A stretch of DNA of 64,000 bases from Monocercomonoides exilis. Lineage: Eukaryota; Preaxostyla; Oxymonadida; Polymastigidae. Location: NCBI GenBank assembly GCA_001643675.2, contig LSRY02000009.1, forward strand, positions 1,311,501 through 1,375,500. The letters run 5' to 3'. Made by a program: the position numbers and the translations under genes. Below, piece after piece: positions 12,259 through 25,553 of the stretch (positions are counted from its first letter, which is position 1; each line of letters starts with the position of its first letter). The notes below the pieces were generated by a model, which ran no database searches, had not been told where the DNA came from, and worked only from the letters and a program-made list of their open reading frames with translations.

Positions 12259-13470
12259 ACATATCTTTGATCCAGTCATGCAAAGCAAAATTACGTTGAT
12301 GATTGTCTATTCGAACTTTTCACTGCCAATGTTTATGAGGCTGTATAATGATGTTATGAATCCTTCTCTTCTCTCTTCGTTGCCGGATTTGCGTTAGTGA
12401 AATGCTAAAGAGCCTGCAAAAAAAGTGAGCTGCTTTTATTCCGCAAAGCAAAGTTTGTTGATTACCGCCTCATGTTCCACTTGCACAAACGCATGACTTC
12501 AAAAGAGTCAGAAAGCATTTTGTTTCAGAATCAGATTCAAGTTCTGCAGTCTATTCTGCAGAAGACTGCAAAAAGGACAGCTTCTGTAACTGTATTAACT
12601 TCTGTCAAACATCGTTTGTCTTCTTCTTATTTTTCATCTTTATCTTAATCTTCTTCCTTATCTTCTTCCACAAATACTTCATTTTCTTCAAATTCTAATA
12701 AATAAACATTTTCCCTCAAGCATTCATCTTGAAACAAACTTCACTTCTTTTATTCAGAATCTCATCCATCATTTGTATCTTTTCTCTCACCGTTCTTCTC
12801 CTTCATCTTCTTCTTTCCTCTACAAAAGCCTTCCTTACCCTTGTCAGAAAGACCATCTTATAGAAGTCGACGAGTCGATGAGCTTCCATTCATAAGCCAT
12901 CACTTCGGTGCACTGAATGGAAAGATACAATGTTTGATCATAGCCTCTCGCAATCCCTTTATGAAAAGAAGGTCAATAAACACACAGGAAGTTGTTGGAC
13001 GCATCAGGCAGTCAATAGGCGAAAGAGACAAAACAATTAATTCATCAAAATATAGAGACGAGAATGCAGAAAAGAAAAGCAGAAACGTATATGCAAATGC
13101 TGAAATGCATCTCATTTTGGAAAAGGTTAAAGAAAGCATTTTGATGAACGTTGATAGAAAAGGAAAAGAGAAGGAGAAAGAAAGAAAGAAAAAGTCAAAG
13201 CGATGAAAGAGACTGATTGCGATGGGAAAAAAGCTGAAGAAGAAAGAAAGAAAAATCGTGATGTGAAGCAAGCAACTGAAAGTGAGATGAGACATCGATC
13301 CCTCCAACAGTAATGCACAAAGTCATCAATCACCTATCATTTCCATCTTGTTCATATTTGTCGTTAAAAAGCTCATCGTCATCGACTCCAGCTGTGTGAT
13401 AAATGTGTGAAACGCAGCAAATAAGTTAGGGAGTTTCATTACGTATTCCAGTGTTTGATTTTTATTCTGC
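12259..13470. other. No supported gene
   Basis: Contains Ser/Phe- or Lys-rich open frames that mirror purine-rich sequence, including 12841-13206 on the plus strand (lysine-rich tail KEKEKERKKKSKR) and its shadow on the minus strand. Around 12300-12420 the plus strand encodes MFMRLYNDVMNPSLLSSLPD, which resembles helical-repeat coding but is cut by TGA. Confidence 0.45.
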
Positions 13471-13983
13471 ATGTGTATCGATCAGAATGAGAGAAGGATT
13501 ATTAGAGATGTTTTCGATGGAATAGTGTTAATCACCAACTGTGACTCTGGTGCTGCCTTGAGAGATGTCCATCATCTTTTCCATCCTGCGTTAGATTTCC
13601 AAAAGGAAAAGCATGTGATCTTTCCGTTGAAAACACAGAAAATATTCATCTTCGTCTGGAAGCGCAAAATGCACTTCTGTGAAGATCCTAAGTTGCTGTG
13701 CAAGTCCCACATTGAGTAATAAATGAACCCATCTATTTATTTGGCGAAGGTTTGTAACTTCCACAGGCATCATTTTGGAATCGTTGTTTGTTCATAGAAA
13801 CTCTCAGGAGGAGGTAGAGAAGGCTAAATGCATGCTCATATTGCATCTGATGAACAAGAAGAAGGAGAAATTACGGAGATGCTTTTTCTTTTGTGCAAAG
13901 AAGGATGCGGCAGGCTATTCACAGCTTATTCCTCCTCCTCCTCCTCCTTCTTCTTCTGCCCCAAGCATCTCACTCGTCGTTGA
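13471..13983 (+). CDS. Hypothetical 170-residue protein with four in-frame TAA/TAG codons
   Basis: ATG at 13471, preceded by an in-frame TGA at 13456. The standard code stops at the tandem TAATAA at 13717-13722. With TAA/TAG as glutamine the frame runs to TGA 13981-13983. The downstream part (HRHHFGIVVCS, HAHIASDEQEEGEITEML, FLLCKEGCGRLFTAYSS) is as protein-like as the upstream part (LFHPALDFQKEKHVIF, IFIFVWKRKMHFCEDPKLL). The continuity across four TAR codons is itself evidence for the altered code. The LFHP segment recalls the SFSHGNLNVPVSSGINI segment at 51.1 kb on the minus strand, so the two may belong to one family. Function unknown. Confidence 0.5.
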
Positions 13984-14704
13984 ATATTCATTCGGCAAAC
14001 CTGAATCACAAATCGCACATTCCCTTCATCATCTCACATCACAGGCATAAGGGAAATTAAACTGATATATCATTCAGAATTCATTCAATACAAACAATTC
14101 CATTGACAACCTGAGTGATTGTGCTGTGGAACATAGACAGCGGTTGGAGATTAAATGGGTGATTTTTTTTGATATCATAAAAAATTACGAAGTTTGATCA
14201 TTAAAAATTTTCATAAAGGGTGAGGTTGAAAAGATTAATTTAATTTGAAATTGCATGAAAATATAGATCAATATATTATTATTATTAATTATTTGTAGAA
14301 ATTAATTTGTTTTCAATAGTTTTTTTTTCAAATATCGAGAAATAAAAATTATTTCAAAAAAAATATCGAAAATTCGATAAACCGAATAAAACAAAAGTTA
14401 ACTGGTTTATAAAACATAAAAACAATAATGACAATACATAATCAATCAATTTTTTAAATAAAAATTAATTTTATGATGTTATTGCAAAGAAATTTTTAAA
14501 TTTATTTTGAGGATCATTAAACATTTGTTGAATTTTATCAATTCACATTAACACTCACGCAAAAATATAATAGGAACATAAGACACTCATCAAGTGATCA
14601 ACTGTTTGTTGATAAATTTGTTTGTAAACAAATAATCTTAGAAATATTTAATTATTATCTAATTATCAATCAAAGTTCAAGATAAATAAAGAAAATATAA
14701 AAAA
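13984..14704. other. AT-rich block with an inverted repeat-end motif
   Basis: Starts with CT-poor sequence and becomes strongly AT-rich at 14155, exactly where the reverse complement of the repeat-end motif of 2852-3057 occurs (GGGTGATTTTTTTTGATATC). No ORF of note. It may be one end of a decayed element. Confidence 0.5.
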
Positions 14705-17700
14705 ATGAAAAGAAACTCGTCAATTCTTGCTTTTTCCACTAAAAAAGCTTCTATCGCACGAACATCTTCATTTTATCTTCCTCTCTTTGTTTCTCCTCTG
14801 ATTCTCTCTATCTCCTTCTCATCAATTATATGTAATCCAGTTTTCTGCCTCCTTAGATGCTCTGTTTTTGTCTGCCTGTTCGTTTTGAGAACAGATTGGT
14901 TAAAAACCAGTTTCACATGATAGGATATGAACAACAAAATGGTGAATGAATCTCAAGCACAGAATCACAATCCCGGTTTCATTGTTGTTCCCCTTTCTCC
15001 ATATCGCTTCTGCGTCCCCTTCCGCGGAACTCGCATCTCTCCATTCACTTTCTCTTTGCTTGTTGGACCTGCCTCTCGTGTTGCCATCAGCCCATCTGTT
15101 CTGGCTGACTCCGATGATTCTGGGCTGCCTGCTCCAGGATCCAGAAAAGTCTACGCTTTGGACTCTGCCTGCATTACTTTTCACCGTGCTCACCAGATAT
15201 TCGTTAACCAGCACACTGGCTTCTCTTTCCATCAGTGTGGCTCCCCGCTTCCCTCCGCGCTTCTCTCTCCACAGTCATCCACCACATCTCCCCTTCCATC
15301 GGCAACATCCTCTGGATCTGATGCTCCTCCTTCTTCGACGCCCTGACCTCCCTTGCAAACATCCGATCCGAGTTCGTACAGGAGAGTCTTATTCTTGTTC
15401 TTTTAAACATTATCAGTTGGCTACAGATGCATTTCTCAATGGCTGTATCATCCTTAGAGTTATTCCTCCCTCTATTTCTCCCTTCGCATCCCTCCTCTTT
15501 TCTCTTTCTTTCCATCCTTTCCTTTTTCCTTCTCTCCTTCTCTCTCATCCTCCTTGCCCAGATCTCATCCTCTCTGATTTCCAGTGCTTTCATTCCTTTC
15601 TCAGTTAACCTCAGCTACTGAGGATATTTCTGTTTACGATACAAAATCCCCACTTTTTTATAGCACAAAAGCTTCTCAATTTCCCATCCATCAACAGGCA
15701 GCAGCAATGCTTTATCTTTTTTGTGCTTCTCCGTCTGCAAGTCTCAACACAGCCGACCCAGTGGTGGAGAAGAGAAGGAAGGGTGGGGAGGGGCGAACAA
15801 AGTGGTTCTTGAAGAACAGAAGAAGAAGTTGATGAAGAGGAATATGTAACTGTGTATGAATGTGGAGAAGATGTCGAAATAGTCAGTCAAGTCTTTGCTG
15901 AAGAAGACGAAAGAGATGAGTTTCGCTTCTAACTTGCTGCTGGCTTCCTCTTTTGCCTTTTGATTTCAGCAGCATTTTGCGAGAGGGTTGAGCGTGGATG
16001 CGCAATAGAGATCGGTTTGAGGGCGTGGCTTCTGTGCTTCTTGTGTGTCTGTGCAAGTGGCTGGCGGGGATGAAAAAATTGTTTGATAACAGATGTATTT
16101 TGAGAGGTTGAAGAAGAAGAAGAAGATGACTAAGCAGTTGGTACAGCTGTTGAGGAAGGAGATAAGGTAGTTGTTGATAAGCCGGGTTTTGAATGAGATG
16201 ACTTTGAGGAATGAGTTTGTAAAAAATGCAAAGAAGAGGAGGAAGAAGAATATTCAGAGGAAGAAGATGATGACATTGAAAATGATGAATATGAATATGA
16301 ATATGAAGAAGAAGAAGATTATGAATTGGAAGAAGAAGAGGATGATGAAGAAGAATACGAAGATGATGATGATGATGATGATGAATCCAACAGAAATGAG
16401 GAAGAAGGAGAAAGAGGAGGTAAATCAATTTCTTCTGTTTCTCTATTCTTCTTTTGATCTTTCGGTGAAGAAAGAAAATGAGAAGGAGAAAGAGAAGAAG
16501 AAGAATGAATTTTCGAACGATGTTTGTGAAGTTTTCTGTTTGTTTTTTCATTCGAAGGAGAAAGAGGAGGAAGTTGAGATTCGTCGGTTGTTTCATTGCT
16601 GCTTTCATTGAAAGAATGGAGAGAAAGAGAAGAAGGAGAGGAAGAAGGAGAAGGAGAAGGAGAAGGAGAAGGAGAAGATGAAGAAGGAGAAGATGAAGAA
16701 GGAGAAGATGTTGATGGAGTTGAAGAAGAAGAGGAAGAGGAGGAGGAGGAGGAAGAGGAAGAGGAAGAGAAAGAGGAAGAAGAAGATTGGTGGAAGTGAA
16801 AGGAAAATTTTCAATGAAAGTGATCGAAGTGCATTTGAACATGTTTCATCTGCTGCTTCTTTCTCCTCATCCGAAGATGATGAAGCAAAAGAGCAAGATA
16901 TTTGGACATAGCAACATTCAGTTGTTTCACAATCAACTGGCAATGATGACGATTAAAAGGAAGATGATATCATAGATGATGCTAATTCTTGATACTCCGT
17001 TCTTTTAGCAGTTGCTCCTTCAAATTGTTCAGATTTGGACGAATAAATTTGGTCATCCAATGGTCCTTCTAAAGATTCTGAGGTTTTCGTGTTTGCATAT
17101 CCTTCTCAGCGTCTTCTTCCTTCTCTTTCACTCTCACTCTCTTCTTCTTCGTTTCCTTTTCTGACTTTTTCAAGTTCTTTGCTAATTTCTTTTCTAAATT
17201 CCTTTTATATCCTCCTTTCATCTGCTTTGATTGCAATTCACCTCAATCTCCCTCATTTCCTCGACCTCCTTCATCTTCCAAATCATCATTTCACCTCTTC
17301 ATTTTCTCCTCTTTCTGTCACTTTCGATCTGAGCACTCAACAAAATGAATCAGAATTCTTGTGATTATTAAAAAAGAAGGTTCATCTTTCCCTTTTGCCT
17401 CTGGCTCAACAGAACTCTTCATCTGATAGCCAGCCCTTCTTCTGTGTGGATGAAGACATGAAGAATGGGAAGAAAGAAAACCAAGTGGAAAAGCAGAGAA
17501 AAGAGAAGAAAAAGAAGAATGGGAAAGTTGCTGCTTATTCCGTGCCTGTGAATGCTTCCAGAGTTGCAGCAGCGAACAGCAGAAGAGGAAAAATGAATTT
17601 CTGGAAGCTGAGTAAAATCGAAGTTGGAAATTTGCACAAAGTTGCCTTTTTTGTCACTTTATGAATTAATCAAACGAAAATGTCTCCGTTGCAGTCATTT

Positions 17701-19247
17701 GTTTCCGTCTTTCATTCGCCTCGCTTTATCTTCTTTTAAGCTGTTTTCCTTTCTGTTCTCAAAAAGAAATGAGATATTTTCCTTTATATTTTCTGCAGTT
17801 GCACCTTTTTTAAGCTTGCAATCACGGTGCAGGCGGAGGAGCGAACGAATAATAAACAGCACTAGCAGATACCAATAAAATTCGCGGTTGATAATAACTT
17901 CTGGTATTTTTATAGGAAATTGTATTGCCGTTTAGAAAAAATACCGTTGTTGATGTAATAGATGCTTCTGCTTTTGCTTCTGCTGTTTCGATCGTGTTGG
18001 GAGTGATTTTTCCTGATCGTTCGTTTTGTGTTCTTGTAATCATCGGAATCGTCACACATGGAGTTTCTTTCTTCTTCCATTTAATCATATTTCATTTCCT
18101 TATCTTCTTCATTCATTTCTCCTACTCTTTCTATTTCTCTCCCTTTTCTCAGAGTAAATTCTTGATCCTTCATCTTCATCTGCAAATTCAGCTGTTCTTC
18201 ATTTGATCGATTGAACGGCAAATGGGGAGATCTGAACGTAAAACAACACATTGCTTCAAATTCAGTCGAAATTTTCAATACAAATTGGATAATGCATCAG
18301 AGATGATGATATAATGGAATGAGATGTGAAAGAAGAAGACGAAGATTAAGAAGAAGAAGAAGAAGAAGATATTGAAGTTTCAAATGCCATCTGATATTCA
18401 ATGTCTGCCTCCTGCTTCAGATGTCTAACAAATTGATTTGCAAATCAAATTGTTATTCCATCAGAACATGGCAATAATTCTCCAAAAAAAACACTCAATG
18501 TAAAGAAAGTGCCAAATCCATTTCTGTGAAAGTGACTTGTCTCTCTTTTCGGTTGTATCGACTTTCTTGTCTTCTCTGTGTAACTTTTTTATTCTTTAGC
18601 CATCTTCTCTTTGTTTCATTCATCTGTGTTGATGTGAAGGTCAGAAATGTTTTCCAAAAAAAGAATCTCCAAAAGCAATATCTTTTCGAGCAATGTTCTA
18701 AAAGAATGAATTTTTATCAGATAAGCTCAGTTTTCGCTCATTCCGTATCCAAAAAAATAGAAAGACGAAACTGAAGAAGATAATCAAATACGCCTGTCAG
18801 CAATAAAATATGTTGAAGAAGATGAACAGATCTTGTGAATAAAATTCCTTTCTCTGTTGTAGTGGTTTGTGGTAAAGTTGAGCCGTATGAGAAGAATTCG
18901 GCAGTATTTCCAGTAGAATATTCTGCAAAACGAGAATCATCAAAATTAACAGTGCTATCAGAAAAAACATTTTGTGTGTTGAATGAAACAATCATTGGCC
19001 ATTGAAATGTTTCATTTGTGTAAGGCTCTCTTGTTGTTCAATAAATCCATATCAATGATTTTGTTGAATAATCTGAGGCTGAAAATGAATGATGAATTCA
19101 TAAAATTTTCCGCTTGAACACGCCTTTATGTATATAATCATTTTTGAAAGTTATTGTTCTCCACACAAACAAAAAATTTGGAAAAAAAAGTTCTTTATTT
19201 GAAAAATAAAAAATATAACGATCAAATCTGGCTTTTGTTTATCAAAA
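14705..19247. other. Low-complexity, purine/pyrimidine-rich region; no gene assigned
   Basis: Contains CT-rich DNA (15.2-15.6 kb), then 16.2-16.8 kb of GAA/GAT-type repeats giving Lys/Glu-, Met/Lys- or Leu/Phe-rich frames on both strands. Several short ORFs with ordinary composition exist: 14705-14920 plus with ATG; 14900-15232 minus with VNEYLVSTVKSNAGRVQ; 18738-18995 minus with FNTQNVFSDSTVNFDDSRFA, which resembles a beta-helix rung. None can be assigned. The 18.8-19.0 kb minus stretch may be a beta-helix gene relic. Confidence 0.4.
16245..16800. repeat. Degenerate GAA/GAG/GAT microsatellite tract
   Basis: About 550 bp of purine-rich triplets (GAAGAAGAA, GATGATGAT, GAGGAG, AAGGAG). All frames are open, producing acidic, basic or hydrophobic strings. 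Likely non-coding or a low-complexity linker of a lost gene. Confidence 0.85.
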
Positions 19248-21324
19248 ATGAATCCTTTCAGAAGAAAACATAACGGAATTGGAAACAAGAGTATCAAACG
19301 GGATGTGAAAAATCTTGAAAATATTTTCGGAAAAATGTCAGAGAACCATGCAGAACTTGTTCTCTTATCATTTCTACAATCTACGAAGCAAGGAAAAAAA
19401 CTTTTGGAAACATTGTCCAAATCAAAAGCATGTTTGTATTTGTTTTAATATTAAATACAAAATTACTAATATTTAAACATCATTTTTCAAATAAACTTGA
19501 ATTATTTTATTTTATACAGCTTTTCCGACAGAACATTTCAATAAAACAGATCCTCACACAGATTCAGAAAGCACTGAATCATTTGAAGATTATCCATTGA
19601 CAAAATGTGACAATAAAAAAAAATATATTCAAAAACAACATTTTCTGCAGTTTCCATTTGGGGGAAAACACTGTTTTTCAAGCATTTTTTGCACAAGGCA
19701 TTGAACAATTTCTTCTTTAAAAACTTTATTTCTCTTTCTCAGATTTCAAAACAAATTTGATTTTCAGATACGTAAACAGGTATCATTTGAATCAAAACAT
19801 CAAGTTTTCCATCATTTCACGAATGTCAAAAAAATGACCCATTTTTATTGTGTTCTTTGGAATCAAAAAGTCAATGAAAAGTGCATTATTTTTCAATGAA
19901 AATACTTGCAGCAAAATATTTGACCCAATTTGTTGAAATTAAATCAACTAAAAAACTCACATATTCAACAAGAAAAACATCAAAGCCTGAGTTCACAACA
20001 AAATAGTTCATCCAATTCACAGACGATACTCAATACATCAAAATTTCGCATCCCAAACATCAATAAACCAATTTCAACATCATCATTAATGAATATTGTT
20101 CAGTCAGATCCTTCTAATATTCATTCAAATACTTCAATAATATTGGATTGTTGTTTTGAGGATTATTATATAAATTCAATCGATACTATTGATTATTTTG
20201 TTAAATGCACATTTCGTCCTGAATTAAAAATAGATAACAAATCCAAATTATACGCAGATTGTATTTATGATAATGCGGAGAGTTTGAATAAATTGGAGTT
20301 GAGTGATAAAGATAGTGATGATGATGAAAATGAATTAATGAGAATTTGTGAAGGAAGATCATTGAATAATTTTGGGAAAACATGTGCTTTCAATTCTTTG
20401 TGTCAATGTCTTGCTTCATTATGCATTGATAAATGCACAAAAGATTGCAACATTTCCAAAAATCAAAGTTATTTTTTGAATCTTTTGGAAGAAATTCGGA
20501 ATCCATCAAAAATAGTGAAAGCTTGGGGAAAGAGGAGAATGAAAAATTTTTATGAACTGCTGTTTGGATGTCTGGATGAACCAAAAATTTTGACTGACGT
20601 GTTCACTGCAGTTATGGAATTCCTATCAAAAAATAATTGGAATTTGAAGGAGATGTTTTTGATCCGCAGCCATAGAATAAATATGTGCACCAGCTGCCAT
20701 CATTTATCTTCATCATTGAGAGGAGCAGGTTATTTTATTTCAATTGCTGGATCAGATATTGTCGGTGGGTTGAATTGTGTGTTTCAAGCCTCAGATGATT
20801 TTGCTGAGAATCCACTTTCAAAATGTGAAAATTGTTGGACGAAATCAGCATTTGAAAACTGGATTTGGCTTTACGATTTCCCTTTCATTTTGTGTATTTA
20901 TCACAAGTTCATTGATGGAGATTATGTGAGTTCTCCTCCGATCAAATTATTCTTCAGAAGTCAAGGAATTGGCCCAAATGATTTTCATGTGTTCAGTCCT
21001 CGTGTGTTATCTTCAATTGACAATCATTCGTCTGATAGTGAGATAGTTGCAAAACACAACTTCGTTGGAACAATTATCCATTCTTCATTGAAGCATAAAG
21101 AAGGGCATTTTATTTCAATAGTCAAAAATGGAAGTTCTTCTGACCATTCCAATGACAGCTTTTTGCAGTGCGATGATGACAAAATTACAATTATTGACTT
21201 CACCAAATGGGACCAATACTGGGATTATCTTTCAGAAGAAAAATGGAATTTTTCAATGAGTTTTTTCAAACTGTTTGAAACAAAATTCAGAAATAGTTCA
21301 TCCAAACCCTTCTTGGATAAATGA
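19248..21324 (+). CDS. USP-domain (C19) protein, spliced; relative of the 29-33 kb USP-transposase
   Basis: Exon 1 starts at ATG 19248 (MNPFRRKHNGIGNK) and reads a small helical domain ending LLETLSKSKA. A GTTTG..CAG intron fits 19432-19519; splicing gives ASFPTEHFNKTDPH and stays open to about 19700. The main ORF (19930-21324, TGA stop) carries a ubiquitin-specific-protease fold. The Cys box is NNFGKTCAFNSLCQCL, a zinc ribbon is formed by MCTSCHH and KCENCW, and the His box is KEGHFISIVKN. The USP reaction is hydrolysis of the ubiquitin isopeptide bond. Compared with USPs the Cys box has GKTCAFNS for GNTCYLNS, and the segment before the His box is short. The link between 19700 and 19930 is unresolved (a second intron or a break). 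Unlike the 29-33 kb gene, no DDE domain follows; the USP frame ends in TGA. It may be a domesticated or truncated relative. Confidence 0.6.
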
Positions 21325-21865
21325 ATGTTTCATATTTTTTTTTAATATTCATTAGTGCACATCATTAATCATTCCACTAAATAATAAATATCAACTGCGA
21401 TAAAAACCATTTTTTAATTAAGAAAATATGAAATAAAAATTTGAAAATAACACTGCATTAATTCAAATGAATTGACATTAAGTTGTCATATAGAATAACG
21501 TAAACACAATTACACGAAAGTATTTGAATATCATTAATTAGTTAACAACCAAGTCATATAAATACAAAGTGTGATGTGGGGATAAAAAAATAAAGTGAGT
21601 GAGAAATGGAAAGTGAGAAATTTAGAGTGTTAAATGATGTATTGATTTGTATTAACTGGGGAATTATTCTGTATGTTGTCTTTTCTGATATACTTGCCTA
21701 TGAATATTTATTTCAATACTGAACAAATGAATATTTCATTTTAAACTTATGTTTTTTCTTTATTCAATTGGTGTTTTGATCATTCATGATAATTATCAAT
21801 CCCATTAAAATGATCATATCTATCTCTCCTCTTTCAATATCTCTTTCCACCATCAAATAAATTCT
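21325..21865. other. AT-rich intergenic region
   Basis: No ORF, RNA or repeat recognised. It separates the USP gene from the beta-helix gene downstream. Confidence 0.5.
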
Positions 21866-23753
21866 TTGTCAAATGCCCCTTTCGTTCATGTTGGAACTGA
21901 AAATAAAAGAAAAACACTCGGAAAATTGAATTTATTAGATTTGAACAGTCATCTCTTTGAGTGTGCGAATAGAATGATTCTAATTGAGGAAGTTATTGGG
22001 ATGGTGCACTTTATGTTCATTCACTACATGTTCAAGAAATGGAAATAATGGAGCGTTATTCTGTCAAAGTTTGTTGAAAATCTCTCTCGAAAAATCCAAT
22101 TTTTCATGTTGTCAAGCGAGGAATGGAGGAGCAGTTGAAGTGTATGTTCCACAATCAAATTCCAAATATCACATTTTGGAAAATAAAGTCGAAAGTTATT
22201 CAATAACATGCTGGTGTGGAATTGGTTGGTATTTTGCACTACAAACAATTCCTGCAAATGGTAAATTCCTTTTGTCCAAATGCAAGTTCATCTCAAATTC
22301 AGGTGGTGATTCTGCTGGTTCTTTCACATTCAATTGGCCTCCACAAAATAAACCAAAACAATGCTTGCTCCAAGAGTGCCAGTTCATAAATAACAAAGTC
22401 GAAAATCCAACTACCTACGGCGGTGCTGCGCTGTGCTGCACAAGAACATATGATTGGATGAATGGAATGAAATTCATCACTTTCTGTTTCTTCAATGAAA
22501 TACAGCTACAAACGGAAGAGGAAATGATGTGTTTTTCAATGGTAATTCCATAACTCAATCTCCGTTTGAGAATTGCGGATCAACAACCCCAACAAAAAAA
22601 AGTGCGGAACAACAACACAGCTGATAATGAGACTGTCAACAGCTCGCTCCCTTTCATAAGCCAGAACAAAAATGTTGCAAACAACGGAACAGATGTTGAT
22701 GGCTGTGGAAGAACGCAACAGAATCGTTGTTCCACTATCGAGTATGCAATCTATGGCTTATTCTTTTAAAAGAGGCCTCCCTCACCCCACTCAGCTCAAC
22801 ATTTGCTCCCACTCAAACACTTATCTTCCTTGCTTTTGACACATAAATCAAAGGAAATGGCACAGATACCATCACCATCGCATCAAGCGGAATTCTTCAA
22901 TCATCATCTTTTTTTTTCAGCCATTTCTGCCCTCTTCCAACATACCCAGGGCTCCCTCACGGTCTCTGCCCTCACCATCGCCCACAACTCCTCAAATCAA
23001 ATCACCCCCATCCTCTTCCACCTCTCCAAAAACTCCCCTTCCCTCAACCTCAACACGACCACAATCACCGGAACAACCTCCATAACAATAAAAACACCTC
23101 TTTTCTTCCTCACTGCTGGCTCCCTCGCCCTCAACCACACAGCAATCACCAGTCTCTCCCTCAACAGCCAAAGCATCTTCCACCTCACCTCCCTCACAGC
23201 ACTCCTCACCCTCAACTCTTCCAACATCACCCACATCACCTCCACTGCCACCCCCACCAGCTGTGTCCTCTCCTCTGCCACCTCCCCTGCCCTCTCCCTC
23301 TCCCTCGCCAACTGCACCATCACCAGTATCAACTCAGAACAGTTGAGCCAACAAACTGCCACCAATGGCGGGTGCACCTCATTCGCCTCATCCGTCTCTG
23401 ACAACACATTTTCTGTGAGTGACACAAATTTCTCCACCTGCTCTGTGAGCGAGGATACAAGTTCTGGAGGAAGAGGCGGTGCTCTCATGATCGAGTTCAA
23501 TGAAGGCTCACAAGTGTCATCCACAACCTTTTCCATCACCAATATCGTGTTTTCAGACAACAAGGCTTGTATCAGAAGAGATATGTATTTTGTGTGTGAA
23601 TCATTTGTCGCTTCTGTGAAAGAGCCTTTGTTTGCCTTCATGACAAGCATCACTCGGAAAGACAACTCGGTTGTTGGACATGACAGAAACAATTGGAGTT
23701 TCGATTTATAAATCTTTATCAACGGGAATACAGCTAACAATGTAAATAAGTGA
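21866..23753 (+). pseudogene. Beta-helix surface protein, frameshifted at homopolymers
   Basis: Coding signal passes through three frames. The first part (about 21984-22553) has beta-helix rungs with the repeating pattern CxF plus GG (SNFSCCQARNGGAVEVYV; KCKFISNSGGDSAG). Coding then reads NGRGNDVFFNGNSITQSP and shifts at the A8 run near 22600 into the frame carrying VDGCGRTQQNRCSTIEYAI, the Cys-Gly signature. Another shift near TTTTAAAA at about 22766 leads to LTPLSSTFAPTQTLIFLAFD, a TAA, then GNGTDTITIASSGILQSSS. A third shift at the T9 run near 22908 leads to GSLTVSALTI and threonine/serine-rich rungs (LNTTTITGTTSITI) to GGRGGALMIEF and ACIRRDMYFVCES. The open frame ends at TGA 23751-23753. 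Probably secreted or membrane-bound. Either a pseudogene or homopolymer miscounts. Confidence 0.6.
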
Positions 23754-25553
23754 ATGATCATCTTGGCATCAAGGAAGTGAATTGCAAGTTGGTAAAGATG
23801 CCCTGAAAGAGAACGCAAAACGCGACAGGTCTTCTGAAGAAGGTGAAAAATGTTGGTAATGTTATTGAATGTGAAGACAAATTGTGAATTTGTGCGCGCA
23901 ATAGAAAAACCGAAGAAAGTTGGGGAGATGGCACGCAAAATAGAAGAAAACTGCTCGTATGCGCATTTGATGAAATCTACATAACTTGTCGGACATGTAT
24001 TCTCTTCTTTTATAGAATTATCTGTTAAATATGCCTTTTCCTCAAAATTACTTTCCCTCATCGTTTCATCTTCTCAGACATGTTGAAGGCATGTGGCCTT
24101 GCGAAATCTCTCGAAAATTATCCCTGCAACTGTTTGTTCAAAGAAATCTTTTCCCACCTTGCTCCTTCTTCTTCCTGTTATTCTTTCAATCTCAAAATAA
24201 ATAATGTAGAGGCAACCTTCATGGATTGTGTGCCAGATGATCGACTATTCTTGATTTGACATTGTAGCATTTCATTTGTGAAATAATTTTTAAAGATATT
24301 CCTTGATAGAATAAATATTTCTTTCGTCTATCTGAGTAGGAATGAAAGGTGATGCTTGGCCCTGGATTTGACGAGAGTTGAATGAAATGGAAATAGGAAT
24401 ATTTTAAATTCGTTCATCGAAGAAGATGTTGAAGAAGAAGAATGCATAGGAGAATCAATGTTGTGTGTGAAAAATGTCTGTCGGAGAAATTAAAGCTTTC
24501 AGATCGTATTTCTCAGAATGAGAATGTTTTCATTGGCTTATTTTGGAATACATAAAAAGATGACGATAAGCTGAAGGAATTAAATAGCAAGGAAAAGAGG
24601 CAGATAAAGAAGGAAGAAGATGAAGTAGCAAAAATAGTTGAAGGAGTTGAAAAAGAAATATTAAGAAAAAGATGATGATGAGGAGGAAGAAGAAGATTAT
24701 GAAAGCTATGAAGGTGGAGCAATTGAGAATTGTGAAACGAATTTAATCCTTTTTTAAAGATGTTGATGATTACTTGAGGAATGTCGATTGATAAAAATAA
24801 ATCATTTGATGAGTTGATTTAAGATGAAATAAACAACCTTCATCACAAAACATGTGAAAGGCAAAGAGATGCAAACAGATGAAGAAGGAAATCCACAAAT
24901 CGTTGACTGCCTTTGTGTGGTTGAACTGCTTTTCCCTCAGAAAAAGAAAATTATCTTTGTCCAATGATGTCAACAATTCAAATGAACTTCATGTTTGATG
25001 AGGATATTGGCAGAGAATAATTTGAAATCTAAGAAAGCATTGACCATTGAAGAATTTGACTTCAATTGCAAAAATTTCAAATGAAATAAGAAGAAAATGA
25101 AGAATTTTATGATTATGTGATTGATGTGTCGATTCTGGCAATGAGCATCTTTTATTGAAGTGAGGCTGTTGAGAATGATAGCGAAGGTGAAGAAAAATAG
25201 AAGATGTCAGGTTTTCCAAGTCATATTGAGCAACAGAAAAAGATGAATTTGTTGTGAATGAAAATGCTCAGAAAGCTCATCAGCTTTGGTGAAAGAGTCG
25301 CTTCTGCCAAACATTCTCAACAAATAAGCCAAATAAACTGCTTCTTCTTTTCAAGCTCATCTTAAGCATTATCAGGCTATGCAGTATGCAAGACAGATGG
25401 CAGAAGTCACGAATGCCATCATTGAATGCGATGCAAACAAGAATAATCTCAAAACTTATGGTTCTTTCGCGAAATGAAAAGAAGGCTTTTCTTTCTATGG
25501 CATTCCTGTTCATGGACAATCTTCATTCATTGAAAACACACCATTAAAGAAAA
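23754..25553. other. No gene assigned
   Basis: The long minus-strand frame 22997-24061 is largely a shadow of the beta-helix gene. A plus-strand frame at about 24060-24259 (ACGLAKSLENYPCNCLFKEI, TGA stop), preceded by CTTCTCAG, looks exon-like but is too short to assign. 24560-24720 is GAA-rich. 24770-25520 carries only short motif-free ORFs. Confidence 0.4.

Noticed and set aside
15883-16842. 319-residue minus ORF rich in Leu/His/Pro
   Set aside because: Shadow of a GAA/GAT repeat tract; composition follows the triplets.
22997-24061. 354-residue minus ORF opposite the beta-helix gene
   Set aside because: The plus strand carries the family signature and rungs; the minus frame is its complement with Glu/Val bias.
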